64,000 nt of DNA from Eudorina sp. 2006-703-Eu-15 (taxonomy: Eukaryota > Chlorophyta > Chlorophyceae > Chlamydomonadales > Volvocaceae). This document shows, piece by piece, positions 36,740-47,805 of this stretch (within the stretch, counting starts at the first letter, position 1; each line of letters opens with the position of its first letter). Location of the stretch: contig BDSI01000077.1 in NCBI GenBank assembly GCA_003117195.1, positions 7,501 to 71,500 on the forward strand. Direction: 5' to 3'. Under the pieces are notes generated by a model. It did not search any database. It was not told where the DNA came from and worked only from the letters and a program-made list of their open reading frames with translations. A program made the translations under genes and the position numbers.

Positions 36740-39699
36740 TCAGCTGTCCAACTCCGCGAGTTGCAGGTTGCTCAGCTTGGCCGCGACCTCCACCACACCG
36801 TCGCGCCCGCTGTACCCTTCCATGTCGTTCTCCAGCGCGTCCCACCATCGCTCCGGAACCCAATCGCGTCCGTACAAAGCCCCCACCAGCGCGCCCACAA
36901 CCTGCGTTGTAGCGGGCGCGTGGCCGCCCAACGATGCCGCCACGATGACCGCCTGCTCCGGCTTTCCCCAGCTGGTCAGCAGCACCAGCAGCGCCACGGC
37001 AGCGAACTCGCTGCCCGCGGTGGGGTAGCCGTGGAAGCTCAGCAGGCTCAGCATGCGCGCCAGCGCGTGCCATTGCGGCCCCGCGTAGAACGCCCTCCAG
37101 TTGCTGACTGGGTCGACCTGTCCGACATCACATCAAGTTCATGAGATCGCAACGGTCGGGGCAACATGCCGTACCCGTCAGGCTGGCAATGCGCCTGGCA
37201 GGGCGACAAATGAAATTCGTCGCATCAGCATCAACGAGCCTAAGCTGACGGAGGAAAGTGCAGACGTACCGTACCACACGACCACATGACAGTCATGTCA
37301 TGACATCAACGATCAACCAGGCATCAAGTGGGGAGCCAGTTGATAACCAGCCATCCCTGCGCTGCTGTACGGCCAGATGCTGCCCAACCACCACCACCAC
37401 CACCACCACCTGACTGGGATCCGACTGAGTCCAATAACCTTCCGACCCAGAATGCGGACACGGCGCTTAAACGCCCTCATTATAAGTGCCGTGACGCTGC
37501 AAACATACAACCCACAAAACCCAAATCAGGGGTTGGGAACCCCAATACCCCGCCCTCCGCCTGACGCACAGCACGCCGCAACCCCTCCCCCCTCCCCGCT
37601 CAACCTCTCGTACCCACCTGGAACAGGTTATCCCGAATGAGCCGCAGCTTGTCCAGCATGTCCGTAGTCACGGCCACGTCGTTGATCAGGTATGACAGGA
37701 GCACCTCCGGCCGGCACGTGACGCCGTCGCTTGGCTGCTGGCGGGCGGCCCACGCCGCCGCCGCAGCCACCACGTGCGCGGCGTCCAGACCCAGGGGCGT
37801 GGGGTGCGAGAACACCAGCGAGCGCCGCACAGCCGCCAGCAAGCGATCACCACCGGCGGACCTGCGGGGTTGCGAATTAGCATATGGAGGGGAACCCCTC
37901 CAGTCACGGCCACGCAAACAGCTACACGGACGAAATTACCCAAAAGTAAATACAACGTAATTCAACCCCATTAGTTACAGATCGCACGCCCTTGAAGCGC
38001 AGCTCGCGGCAGGGTTTGAAAGAATGTCAAGTGTAGATGGATCAAGCCGCACAATTCGCTGAACACAGCCCCCGGGTGAATCGGGCAGCCGCTAATTCCC
38101 CGAAGCTACCTTCCGCATGACCCCTGTCCTGCCTTGCCCCTGCCCTGAGCAGGCATGTTCACACGCCCGCGACACAACCTGACCCACCTCAGCTTTCACA
38201 GACGGCCCCATCAGACCCCCCCTCTCCAGCGGCACCTGCCCCACGCCACCCTGCCCATACCCAGGTCTCCTACTGCCCTGCGCTGTCACGGGCAGTCGGA
38301 AACGGAAGCTAAAGCATACCTGTACGCAAACCCGATCGGAGCCACCCGAGCTGCCGCGCACAGGTCTGTGGGGCCGTACGGTTCCCGTTCCGCTCGGTCG
38401 CTGCTGGTCGTCGCCAACCGCCGGGTGGTCTCCGCAAGGTACCGCTCTGCTAGCTCCGGAACCTGGAGAGGCTCTGTGCCGGACAGTACGGCATCCATGA
38501 CGACGCGGTCGTACGGACTGTACCGCCGCACCCCTGGCTCGTACGCGTCCGCGAGGGCCTGCAGTAGGGCGGAGGTGTCGACTCCGCGCGCCGACACCAG
38601 CGACCGGGAAACGGCCAGCAGGTTGCTGAAGTCGCCTGTGTCGTTGAGGGGCGGACGGGCGGTGGCACGGGAGGGTTGCGAGGAAGGACAGCGGGGCAGG
38701 GTGTCGGCAGGTAGGGTGGTGAGGTAGGATGGCGGGGTAGGATGGTGAGGTAGGATGGCGGGGTAGGATGGTGAGGTAGGATGGTGAGGGAGGATGGTGA
38801 GGTAGGATGGTGAGGGAGGATGGAAGTGGGCGCGAAAGAGAGAGAAGCAGAAGTCCAGCGAGCTGTTGAGAAACCACACCATACAGCAGCTCAATGTATT
38901 CAGTAAAACGGAGTACTGCAACGGCTGGCGGATGGCGTACCCGTAGTGCAGCGAGCGGTGTGAGTGGGGCCGCAAAGGATCGCCACATGGACGCGGAAGA
39001 TTGCCGTACGGACGTTTGCTGTGCCGTACGCAAGACCCGTGACAGCTCCCACCTACCTGTGTAGTGCCCGTAGTCCGCAGCGTGCGCGCCGATGTCGTAG
39101 CGCCAGAAATCCGTTACACCGTTGGGCCGGTACCGTACGACGTGGAAATGCCGTTCGTCCTGGTACGGCGCCGCGAGAACGTTGCCGCACATGGCGCCGA
39201 TCAAGCACCCGACGGCCTTTGATTCATCAGAGACCGATGCTGTGCGTTCCGCGGACGGTGACGGGGCTGAGGGGGATGCCGCGGCCGCGGCAGCTGCCGG
39301 CGCCGCTACCATCCCTGCGCCCTGCCGGCGCGTTGGCGTTAGGCCCCATCCGCTGGATGACGGGGTTGGCCAGGCGCCGGCGCCAGCGCTGCCACGCCCG
39401 CTGTTGCTACTGCTGTAACAGCTGCTGGTGCTGCTGCTGCAAGCGCCGTAAGCGTTCCGTCCGTTCAGGTAGTCTGCAGACCCCGACGCCGGGTGTACTG
39501 CTGCTGCCGCTGCTACTGCAGGCGTCGGATGGGGCGGCGAAGAGCTCAGCCCGCGACCTGCGTGGCAGCAGGCAGCCAGGCGCGATACGGTAAAGAGGGG
39601 AGATTGTGACAAACGTGTGCGCAACCATGATGACATTCCCAAGATGTGGTGCTGTGCCCCTGAACTATTTGAATCGTTGTGTCGCCGCTTCGACAACAT
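36740..39699 (-). CDS. ADP-ribosylglycohydrolase-like protein, probable pseudoenzyme
   Basis: Four exons: 39057-39699, 38320-38635, 37618-37861 and 36740-37117. They total 1581 nt (526 aa), with all phases agreeing. The N-terminus (basic, hydroxylated, Ala-rich: WLRTRLSQSPLFTVSRLAAC) looks like an organelle transit peptide; a second Met at 39636 is also possible. The fold is recognisable from AVGCLIGAMCGNVLAAPYQD, the LLAVSRSLVSARG helix, and near the C-terminus AVIVAASLGGHAPATT..VVGALVGALYG and PERWWDALEN. Active members bind two Mg ions through a TDDT motif early and a GGDTDT motif late. Here these read HYTGDF (212-217) and GGHAPATT (465-472). The second lost both Asp residues and the first keeps only one, so hydrolase activity is unlikely. 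It may still bind ADP-ribose or a partner. Confidence 0.82.
38690..38825. repeat. GGTAGGATGGTGAGGTAGGAT array in ARH-like intron 1
   Basis: GTGAGGTAGGATGG and GCGGGGTAGGATGG units repeat about nine times. They keep a long spurious frame open across this intron. Confidence 0.8.
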
Positions 39700-40289
39700 A
39701 AGATCAGTGACAATGGCCCCTGAATGACATTGTCCATTAACTGAAGCCGGAGTACTCGTGAAAACGAGCGCATCCCCTACAGCGGCGGCTCGGAATCAGT
39801 ATCCATGGGACAATTTGCATTCTGCAATTCGATCAAGTTTGGTGCAAGGCAACCGCGCAATAACCTCACCGAAAGCTGCACGGATGCCTCCTCGCCGTTG
39901 TCGCAAGGGTAATTGCCCCGAGTGCGACGAGCTCGCTCCATTCGCAAATGAAGATGCCTGCATGACCTCAATCTACCAATATTAAATTACTAAGGCAAAA
40001 TTGAGATCTGCGGTAAATCAACTTTTCGTCATTAGTCAATTTTCGAGCAACTGCTTGCGACTGCCTTGCGCTGTAAGGGCAGGTCGTATACGACTTGAAT
40101 GCCGGCTTCTGGGACCTCTGCAGCACAGGTGCTCGTTTCACCGTTTGTACCACTTTTCCTCTCAAGTCGTACATCAACTCCGTTCACCAAAGTCGGCGTC
40201 AATATTCAGTTTCGACGGGACCTTTCACCGACCGCATCGGTACTGGTCAAGGCCGATCCACGGAGGCACCACCCCCTCTGCACCACACC
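39700..40289. other. Intergenic between two minus-strand genes
   Basis: 590 bp holding the ARH-like promoter and the HflX-like 3' UTR. A short plus-strand frame near 39885-39985 (MPPRRCRKGNCPECDELAPF) contains a CxxC pair but is too small and isolated to call. Confidence 0.45.
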
Positions 40290-43200
40290 TCATTCATCGG
40301 CTTGGCCGCGGGGCCGCCTCCGCCGCAGGAACCGAATAAGCTCCTCAAGCTCGTCCCCATCGGGCAACCCATCGCCCTGTGACCCATCCGTACTCTTCGC
40401 CGCTGCCGTACTGTCCCCCGACTCCCTCGGCGGCTCCCCGCGCACGGCGGGCTCCCACTCCTCACCACCACCATCACCGCCCGCAGTTTGATGCTGATGC
40501 CAGGAGGAGGATGAATTCGGCCACGATCGCGATGGTGATGCCGGTGACGACGACGACGATGACGACGACGACGACGATTGCGTCGTTTGCCCACGCTTGC
40601 GTTTCCGCTCGACGCTGTCACGGGAAGGCGAGTGCGGCTTCTGCGCCGCCCACCTCGAAGGTGAAGAGGGTGGCTGTCGCAGCGGCCATGCGACGCCGTC
40701 CGCTAACCACAACAGCGGTGACACCCACCGGCCCGCCGCTGCGGTGCTCGACGGGGCGGCGGCGGCGGCGGTGCTGGCGGCGGCGACGGTCCTGCCGGCA
40801 TCCGCAGCGGCCGCCGCTGGGACACGCAATACGGCATCAATCGCCTCTTTGACCTCCGCCACGCCGCCGCCCTCCGCCACCGCCGCCAGCACCACCGCCG
40901 CCGGCGCGTAGCCACCGGCTCCATGGACTTGCCGTACAACCTCCGCCGCCGCCGCCAGGCGGTCCGGACACTGCCACGCATCGCCGTCGCCACAGCCCCC
41001 GTCGTCGCCATCGCCGCGACATCCATCGGCGCCAGCGGGCCCGCTGGCGATCAAACCCCCCCCTCCCACAGATTGCCCCGGCGGTGCCGCTGCGGAGCAA
41101 AGTCCCCGGACAGGGCTCCCGCGGCCCGGCGGCTGCTGCTGCTGCTGCGGGGTCTGATGCTGCAGGGTCTGCTGGACAGCAGTAGGGTTTGCGGCAGCAG
41201 CCGCACCAGCACCAGCAGCCGCACCAGCACCAGCAGCTGCACCAGCATCCATGGGGTTCATCCCGGCACCGCCCTGCCGCTGTACCTCCGACGGCGTGCC
41301 CGGCGTGTCGGTCCCCTCCTCGCTGAACAGCCGCCGTACAGGTTTCAAAGCAGACGGCAGTCTGTCGACCGGCGGCGGCGGCGGAGGAGGAGGTCGGTGA
41401 TACCCGTCATCATCTGAGCCCACTGGGAGGTCCCCTCGGCCGCGGCGGTGGCGGTAGCGCCAGGTCTCGGCACTGCTGCTACTGCCACTGCCACTGCTGC
41501 TGCTGCTGCTGCTGCCGCCATCATCGTCTTCACCGTCGACATCGACGTCGGCGTCGCTCTCACTGTCGTACCCGGAATCGTACTCAGCATCCTCGTCCCC
41601 GTCCCCGTCGTCTTCGTCGGCCTGTCGCACGACCTCCAGCTCACCCTCGTCGTACACATCCTCGTGGGCCTCCCGTTCATCCTCGTCCAAGTCATCGTAC
41701 AGCTCGTCCTCCGAGTCGGCCTCGTCTGCGAAAGCGCCCAGCGCAGCCGGGGATACCTCCCGCGCCCCCGCCGCCGCCGTCGCAGCGGCGGCCATACGTA
41801 CCCCCCGCGGCACTTGCCGTACTTCTGCCGCCCCGGCCGGCGCGCGGCTCAGCAAGTCCACCTTGTTCCACACCTCGAGTGTCCGATGGGTCAGCACCTG
41901 CTCGCTGACGCCGAGCTGCCGCAGTACGGCGAGTACGGCATCGCGCTGCTCGGCCACGCAGGGGCTGGAGGCGTCGAGCACGTGCAGGAGTAGGTCCGCC
42001 GTGATCACCTCCTCCAGGGTGGCCCTGCGGGTGCGGGTGCGGGTGCGGGTGCGGGGAGGCGGCAGAGGATGATCAGGCGGGAGGGAGGACACGACAGGAA
42101 CCCGAGCAACTGCCCCGGGGCCCACGGGACCCCGGTTGTCGTGTGTGTGTGTGTGCCCTGTCGGGTGTGTGTTGGGCGGGGATCCCCGCACGAACCCCGG
42201 GTGTCAAGGGTGTCAAGGGTGTCAAGGGTGTCAAGGGTGCCAAGGGTGTCAAGGGTGTCAAGGGTGTCAAGGGTGTCAAGGGTGCCAAGGGTGTCAAGGG
42301 TGCCAAGGGTGTCAAGGGTGCCGGGTGTGTGCCCTGTCGAGCAGGGAACCCGCCCGCGCCACGGGTGTCTACTGTCTAGGGGTGTGCTGAGCGGGGAAAC
42401 CCGCCCGACGCGTGTCAGGCCGCCCGACCCGTGTCAGGCCGCTCGACGCGTGTCAGGCCGCCCGACGCGTGTCAGGCCGCCCGACGCGTGTCAGGCCGCC
42501 CGACCCGTGTCAGGCCGCCCGACGCGTGCTGGGTGCGTCTTGCAGCCCGGGTGTCGGGAGCCATGCCCACCCGGAGCAGCGGGAAGCAGTTACAGGTTGG
42601 GGGCAAGGGGGGAGGGGCACCCAGGGGGAACCGCAGGTTTTCCCCCTTGCGGTGTAGCTCTCTGTCATCGCTGGCTTCGTTGGGTTGACGTTCAGCGGGT
42701 GGCCCTACGTGGAGCGGAGCGGAGCGGCGAAGCCCTCACTGGGGCCCTTGGTGACCGGGTGCAGACCACCCCTACCTGTCAAGTACGGCACCCACTCCAC
42801 AGCAACCCCGCCGTACCCCGTCACCTTGCCGTACACGACCACACACACGCACCTGAAGGCCGCCACCAGGCCCACGGGCAGGTCCCGGATGAAGCCGACG
42901 GTGTCAGACACCGCCACGTGCGACCCACGGGTCGGTAGCCACACGCGCCGTACCGCGGGGTCCAGCGTCGCGAAGAGCATGTCAGCGGGGGCGGGAAGGC
43001 CCCGGGCGTCCCCCGCGCATAAGGCCCCCGCGAGGCTGGTCTTGCCCACGTTGGTGTACCCCACGATAGCGATGGTGGGCATGCCTGCGGTTTTGGTGGT
43101 TGATGGTTGGCGGTTGACGGTGGGCAGCGCTCAAGGGGGCGGTGAAACACTAACACGCACACGAAACACGAACACGCCGTACACGCACCCGCGGCCCGTC

Positions 43201-45393
43201 GGCCCTGCCGCTGCACCCCCCGCGAGGCCGCCACCGCCCTCAGCTCCCGCCGCAGCGCCGCCAGCCGCTGCTTGATGCGGAAGCGCTGCTGCCGGAGCTC
43301 CGGGTCGCCGCTGCCGCCACCGCCGCCCAGACCCCCTGCGCGCAGCGGGCACAGGTGGGGTGGGGACAGGATAGCCAAAGGCAGCCGACCATCTTGATGC
43401 TCTCTGACACTGAGGAACAACGATCTTTCCGGTGTGATGGCCGAGGGGCGGCCGAAAGACCATCGTGCGCGGGCGTGGGTGCGCGACACAAACACAGAGG
43501 ACCGTCAGGCCATTGGCCGTACAGGCCCGTACTATACGGAAACGCCACGTCTCGCAGGCAGGCAGGCTGATGTCCCAGGGGAGGCCAGCGACCCCACACG
43601 AACATATCCATACATACATATCCAGACTGCGCAGACTGCCGGAGGAACAAAGCGCCAAAGGGGGTTTAGCGCAAAGCGAGCCAAGGGGCGGGGAGGGACC
43701 CCACCTGCGCCCGTGCTGCCGCGCTGCCTCGCACTGACCACCTGCGGCGCCGGGCCCAGCTCCGCACTGATGCCCGCCCAGCCCAGACCCCCGCCGAACG
43801 CGCCGCGGCGCCCGTCCGCGCCGCGGGTGCGCACAAGGCGCGGCAGCATGTACGACAGGGACGCCAGCTCGACCTGCCGTACACACGGAACCACGCACAC
43901 GGGGGCGGTGTTTCCCGCTCACATAAATCCACCAGGATAACGCGGATGGGGCGCTACGGTGACGCGGGTGATGCGTCGGCAGACAGAAGGTCGCGTCGAG
44001 GAGCCCTCCTGCCAGGCATTTCGGATACGATAAGTGCGCCTGTGCACCGGGTGGCGATGTGATACAGTTAAGCCCACGTAAGCGCCCCCCTATATCTACA
44101 CACTCGCGGGCATCTCTCGGTGAACACACGCACACGCACCCCCACCCCCACCCCCACCCCCACCCCCACAAACGCACCTGCAGTCGGGCTTCCCGCGTGT
44201 GCGCCCGCTGCGCAAAGAGCCGCAGGATAAGGCCCACTCGGTCCACCACGGGGCGACCCAGTCCCTCCTCGATGTTGCGCTCCTGAAAGGCGGGCGGGCG
44301 GGCGGGTGGGGGCAGGTGGCGGGGGCGGGTGGCGGGAATGTAGCGCACTGGGCATTGGGGAATATAACTAGGGGTTAAGGTGGCGGCCCCCAGGTGATCA
44401 GATGCAGTGGCCAGGAGCAGAATCGAGCGGAATCCCAACTACACGCCAGTGTCCGTGGGTGTGGTAGGGTTCAGGGTAGGGTTGGGCTGGGGCGGGGCGG
44501 GTTCAGGGTAGGGTTGGGCTGGGGCAGGGCGGGTTTAGGGTAGGGTTGGGCTGGGGCAGGGCGAGACGAGGCGCGGGTTGCCCGTCGCGCTCTACCACCC
44601 AATCGCCCCTCCATCACGCGATTGGCGGCCAGCTTCACTGGCATCACCCTTCCCCCCCTGGAGTCCTAGCAGTCAGCGCAATTTTCTTGCCGTTTGTGTG
44701 CCGTACCATTCGCTAGTGCCCTGGAGCCAAACCTGCAGCGGCGTCAAGACCTCGTTGATGAAGACCGGGGCCCGGGGATGGAGACCGCCGCTGCGCCTGA
44801 CTGCCGCCTCCGCCTCCGATGCCGCCTCCGCCTCCGCCTCCGCCTGCGCAGCTTTGTGTCCGCCACCTCGGCCTCCAGCAAACCCGGTGCCATAGCTGTT
44901 TCCCCCTTTGGTTTTGAATTTGAATTCGCCCGCAGACCAGCCCGCGATCCGCTCCTCTGCCGCCTCCGGATCCGCATCCGCCGCCCTCTGACCGGCAAGC
45001 AGCTGCCCGCCAGATCCATATCCAGATCCAGACCCGGCTCCGAATTCGAACGCCTCCAGCTCGTCCAGTCTCCGTGCCAGCGCCAGCATGGTTCCGGAGC
45101 CAAAGTACGTGGACCGCAGCCCCGAAACCACGTGGCGGCGGGCGGCGCCTCCTCTGGAGCTGACGCTGGGGGAGCTTGTACGGCGGGCTCGAAGCTTGGA
45201 TCCGCCCACTTCCAGAAACGGGCAGGGCCGTCCTGCTCAGTGGAAAGGGAATTGTACGGGTTGTAAGGGTACAGCAATTCGTACAGCCATTCGTGGGCGG
45301 AAGGGGGTTACAAAAGGCATCGAGCTCAGGAAGAACCCGAACGCAGACGGGGGGAAGGGAGGGCGAGTTACTGAAGACAAGGAGTGCTGGGGC

Positions 45394-45455
<62 letters not shown>

Positions 45456-46277
45456 CGACCCAATTACACACGACTGGGTATCTCTACACCCACCCGAGGA
45501 AGGGCTCTCCGCGTCGGCCACTGATGCGGCTGTAGGTCCGCATAGGGACCTAGCAGTCAGGACCATCATAAGTACCCACACGCTATCCAACAAGCTACCC
45601 CACCACTCCCGGCCCCACCGGTCAGGCTCTCCGCCAGTCGCAGCGCCTCCTCCCGGTCCTCAGCCCCCCGGTGCCGCGGGTGCACCAGAAGCAGCTCGGG
45701 AGGGGAGGCGGGGGGGGCGCTGGGGCTGGGGGCGGCGCTGCTGGTGCTGCTGCCTGGGGGGACAGAACGGGAGGGGAACACGAAGGGGTCGTCTAGTGAG
45801 AAGCAGGACGAGCCGGCAGGCGGCAGCTGGCGGCAGTGATGGCGGCGATGGTGGTTATGGTGGTTATGGTCGTGACGCACCCGCAACGGCCGATGCCACC
45901 GCGCTGGCGAACCCACCGAAATCACGGTCACTGCTGTCGGGGCCGGGGCAAGGGCCGGGGGGCGTTGACCTGGTGGACAGGAAGGCTGCTTGGAGGGCCC
46001 GATGCGGGGGATGGCTGCAGCTGAATGGGGTGCACCAAAGGGAGAGACTTCGGGGATGGCGACAGGGCTGGAGAGGTGGGAGCTGGGCGGGTGGAGGCTG
46101 CGACGGTGGGAGGTTAAGAAGTGGCCGCAAGACCCGCGGGACGGGGTCGGCGGCGAGTCCACGGAAAAAGGGGTGCGCTGCGCTGAGACAGGATCGCGCA
46201 ACATCCCTTGTGCGGTAGATCAAGTCTGCCGCCCGCTGCCTGAGCGCTTGTAGAACCAAGTGCGTGCCGACTTGCAT
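40290..46277 (-). CDS. HflX-type GTPase (GTPBP6-like), organellar
   Basis: Ribosome-associated GTPase. Exons are 45881-46277, about 45599-45753, 44733 to about 45170, 44178-44282, 43735-43873, 43189-43335, 42853-43084 and 40290-42024. The exon 2/3 junction is unresolved. The N-terminus (MQVGTHLVLQALRQRAADLI...) resembles a transit peptide. HflX domain landmarks are TYFGSG, VFINEVLTPLQ, VVDRVGLILRLFAQRAHTRE, VELASLSYMLPRL and the RRELRAVAASRGVQR coiled linker. GTPase motifs are GYTNVGKTS (G1, about 43035-43061), FATLDP (G2), SDTVGF (G3), RATLEEVITADLLLHVLDAS and WNKVD (G4, about 41857-41868). A G5-like segment appears only near 40850-40905. Between G4 and G5 lie about 300 residues of acidic, Ser-, Pro-, Ala/Gly- and Gln-rich sequence. 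Exon 5 encodes GGLGWAGISAELG where HflX proteins usually have GGxGxRGPGE. Confidence 0.85.
42201..42322. repeat. 9-bp tandem array (TGTCAAGGG / TGCCAAGGG)
   Basis: About thirteen 9-bp units in HflX-like intron 7. Being a multiple of three, they keep all frames open, creating the Cys-Gln-Gly and Val-Lys-Gly repeat frames on the plus strand. Confidence 0.93.
42400..42530. repeat. 19-bp tandem array (CGCCCGACGCGTGTCAGGC)
   Basis: About seven units, alternating GACGCG and GACCCG variants, in the same intron as the 9-bp array. Confidence 0.9.
44469..44564. repeat. 32-bp tandem triplication in HflX-like intron 3
   Basis: Three copies of a GTTCAGGGTAGGGTTGGGCT unit plus a GGGGCGGGGCGG tail. G-rich runs of this kind could form quadruplexes; that is inference. 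Confidence 0.85.
45396..45452. repeat. (GA)n microsatellite in HflX-like intron 2
   Basis: A pure GA run of about 57 bp. Confidence 0.97.
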
Positions 46278-47805
46278 CGGTCCAACCTCACGGCTCCAGG
46301 CTCATAAGCACTTGAAATAATACTCGCTTGCCATGTTATAATATTGAAATATCTATTGCAAGTAAAAGGTTGCTTGTAGCGTAGAGGTAAGGTTCATCTG
46401 TGGAGTGAATGTCAATTTGCTAGGCGCACGGCATACGTGCGCTGAGTAGCGTAACAATATTTGATTTCATTTCGAGTCTCAGACGGAGCTTCGGTGCCAT
46501 CAGTCGCAAAGCGCTGACAACAGCTGGACGTTTGCCACCAATTTAAAATCGTGTGGGCTATCGAACAAACAAACGGAAACATCCTTGAATCCGTATTGAT
46601 TGCTTGTAAAGTTTTTGCAAGGTACCATCGAATTGGTTGTCCGTTTTTCAACCACCATTTCCGACAGTCCAGCTCAGTAGTCGGTAACTCGGTATCTGGG
46701 CCAAAGCTCTCACTCCAATTATGATAACTGAGAATCCACGAATTATGTACATTTAACTGCATGGGTTCGGATCCCAGACTTTGAATCCTTGGAAGGTGCC
46801 GTGCCTGGCATGTGAGGGGCCCCGCAGGCCCCCGCGCCGACGCAGCGACTAGGCACCCCCGCACCGCTCAGCCCTGCAGCGACAAACAATGGGGGTAACC
46901 AGAACACCACCCAAGCCGCACCACAACACATCTGAAGACAGCGAGATAGAAAGGCAGCAGGGCATCGCGGGGGCATCGCGACCGTCCCTTCATCACAGAC
47001 CCTTTTCCTTTCCATCTCATGTCTCATACCCGTCGCCGGTGTGAGTCTCCACTCCTCCGTTGCTGGCTGGGCTCCGTTCGTTCTCTTCTGATAGTTGCTT
47101 TCTGAACAAGTCGCTCCAAAAAGTTGGTCAACGTGCACCACCACCAGGCGCCGTCTTTTGCCGCCGTGTTGCGTTGTGTAGGGATTGTACACCCCGGGGT
47201 GATGTCGTGGGCTCGCTCAGCCACCCCCTGCCTCCACTGCGCCCACACGTCCCATGTGGCCATGTCCACCCCTGTCCACCCAACCGCACATCCGCGCTGG
47301 GGGGGCTGCGCCCGCAGCATGCCCACACCCCCGTGCGTGCGGAATCGCGGCGTCCTAAAACGGCATACACGCACTAAAGCTGCAGGTCCCTTAAGTATGC
47401 CACACCAAGGGGGCAAGCAGCCTCGCCGCGGGGACGGAACCCCGAAACGGGTTCCGGAGCTTCCCCCAGCCCGCGGGGTCCACTGGAAGCCTGGGACATC
47501 ATTGCGGTAACATACCCCCGGCGATGCGCGCGAGGAGGCCCCCACCGATGGCCCCAACCCCGCACCGCATCCCTTCCGCGAGTGTGCTACAGCCTCCAAC
47601 CTGCTACAGCCTGGAAGGCATGCTACAGCCTCCGGTGCGCGTCGCAACCGCTCGGAGGCGCCGAGGGATCGGCCTGCGGGCGGAGCCGCCCCAGCAGTCT
47701 GAGGATACGCGCCGCTGTAACCTGTACGGATCACAGGATCAGGACCCCGCATTCCAATCCGCGTTCAACCCGGTAAGTATTGACTCTTTCTTCTGCCCGC
47801 TGAGG
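46278..47805. other. Intergenic; HflX-like promoter and sulfotransferase 3' flank
   Basis: 46300-46780 is AT-rich for the window and directly upstream of the HflX-like start. 47580-47640 has three CTACAGCCT repeats. A GGGTTCGGATCCCA palindrome near 46763 resembles a tRNA B box, but no tRNA fold surrounds it. No coding exon was recognised. Confidence 0.45.

Noticed and set aside
38092..39699. 535-codon open frame on the minus strand
   Set aside because: Only its first part (39057-39699) is coding, as exon 1 of the ARH-like gene. The rest runs through a GGTAGGATGG-type intron array; splicing at 39056 joins exon 2 in another frame with clear family motifs.
42136..42390. Cys-Gln-Gly and Val-Lys-Gly repeat peptides
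   Set aside because: Pure translation of the 9-bp array in an HflX-like intron.
44469..44564. Interstitial telomere-like GGGTAGGG/TTTAGGG repeats
   Set aside because: The unit is 32 bp and lacks consecutive TTTAGGG or TTTTAGGG, so it is an ordinary minisatellite.
45088..46218. 376-codon plus-strand frame
   Set aside because: Antisense to HflX-like exons 1-3 and kept open by the GA microsatellite.
46755..46785. tRNA B-box-like GGGTTCGGATCCCA
   Set aside because: The T-stem is only four pairs, and no A box, anticodon arm or acceptor stem can be folded around it.
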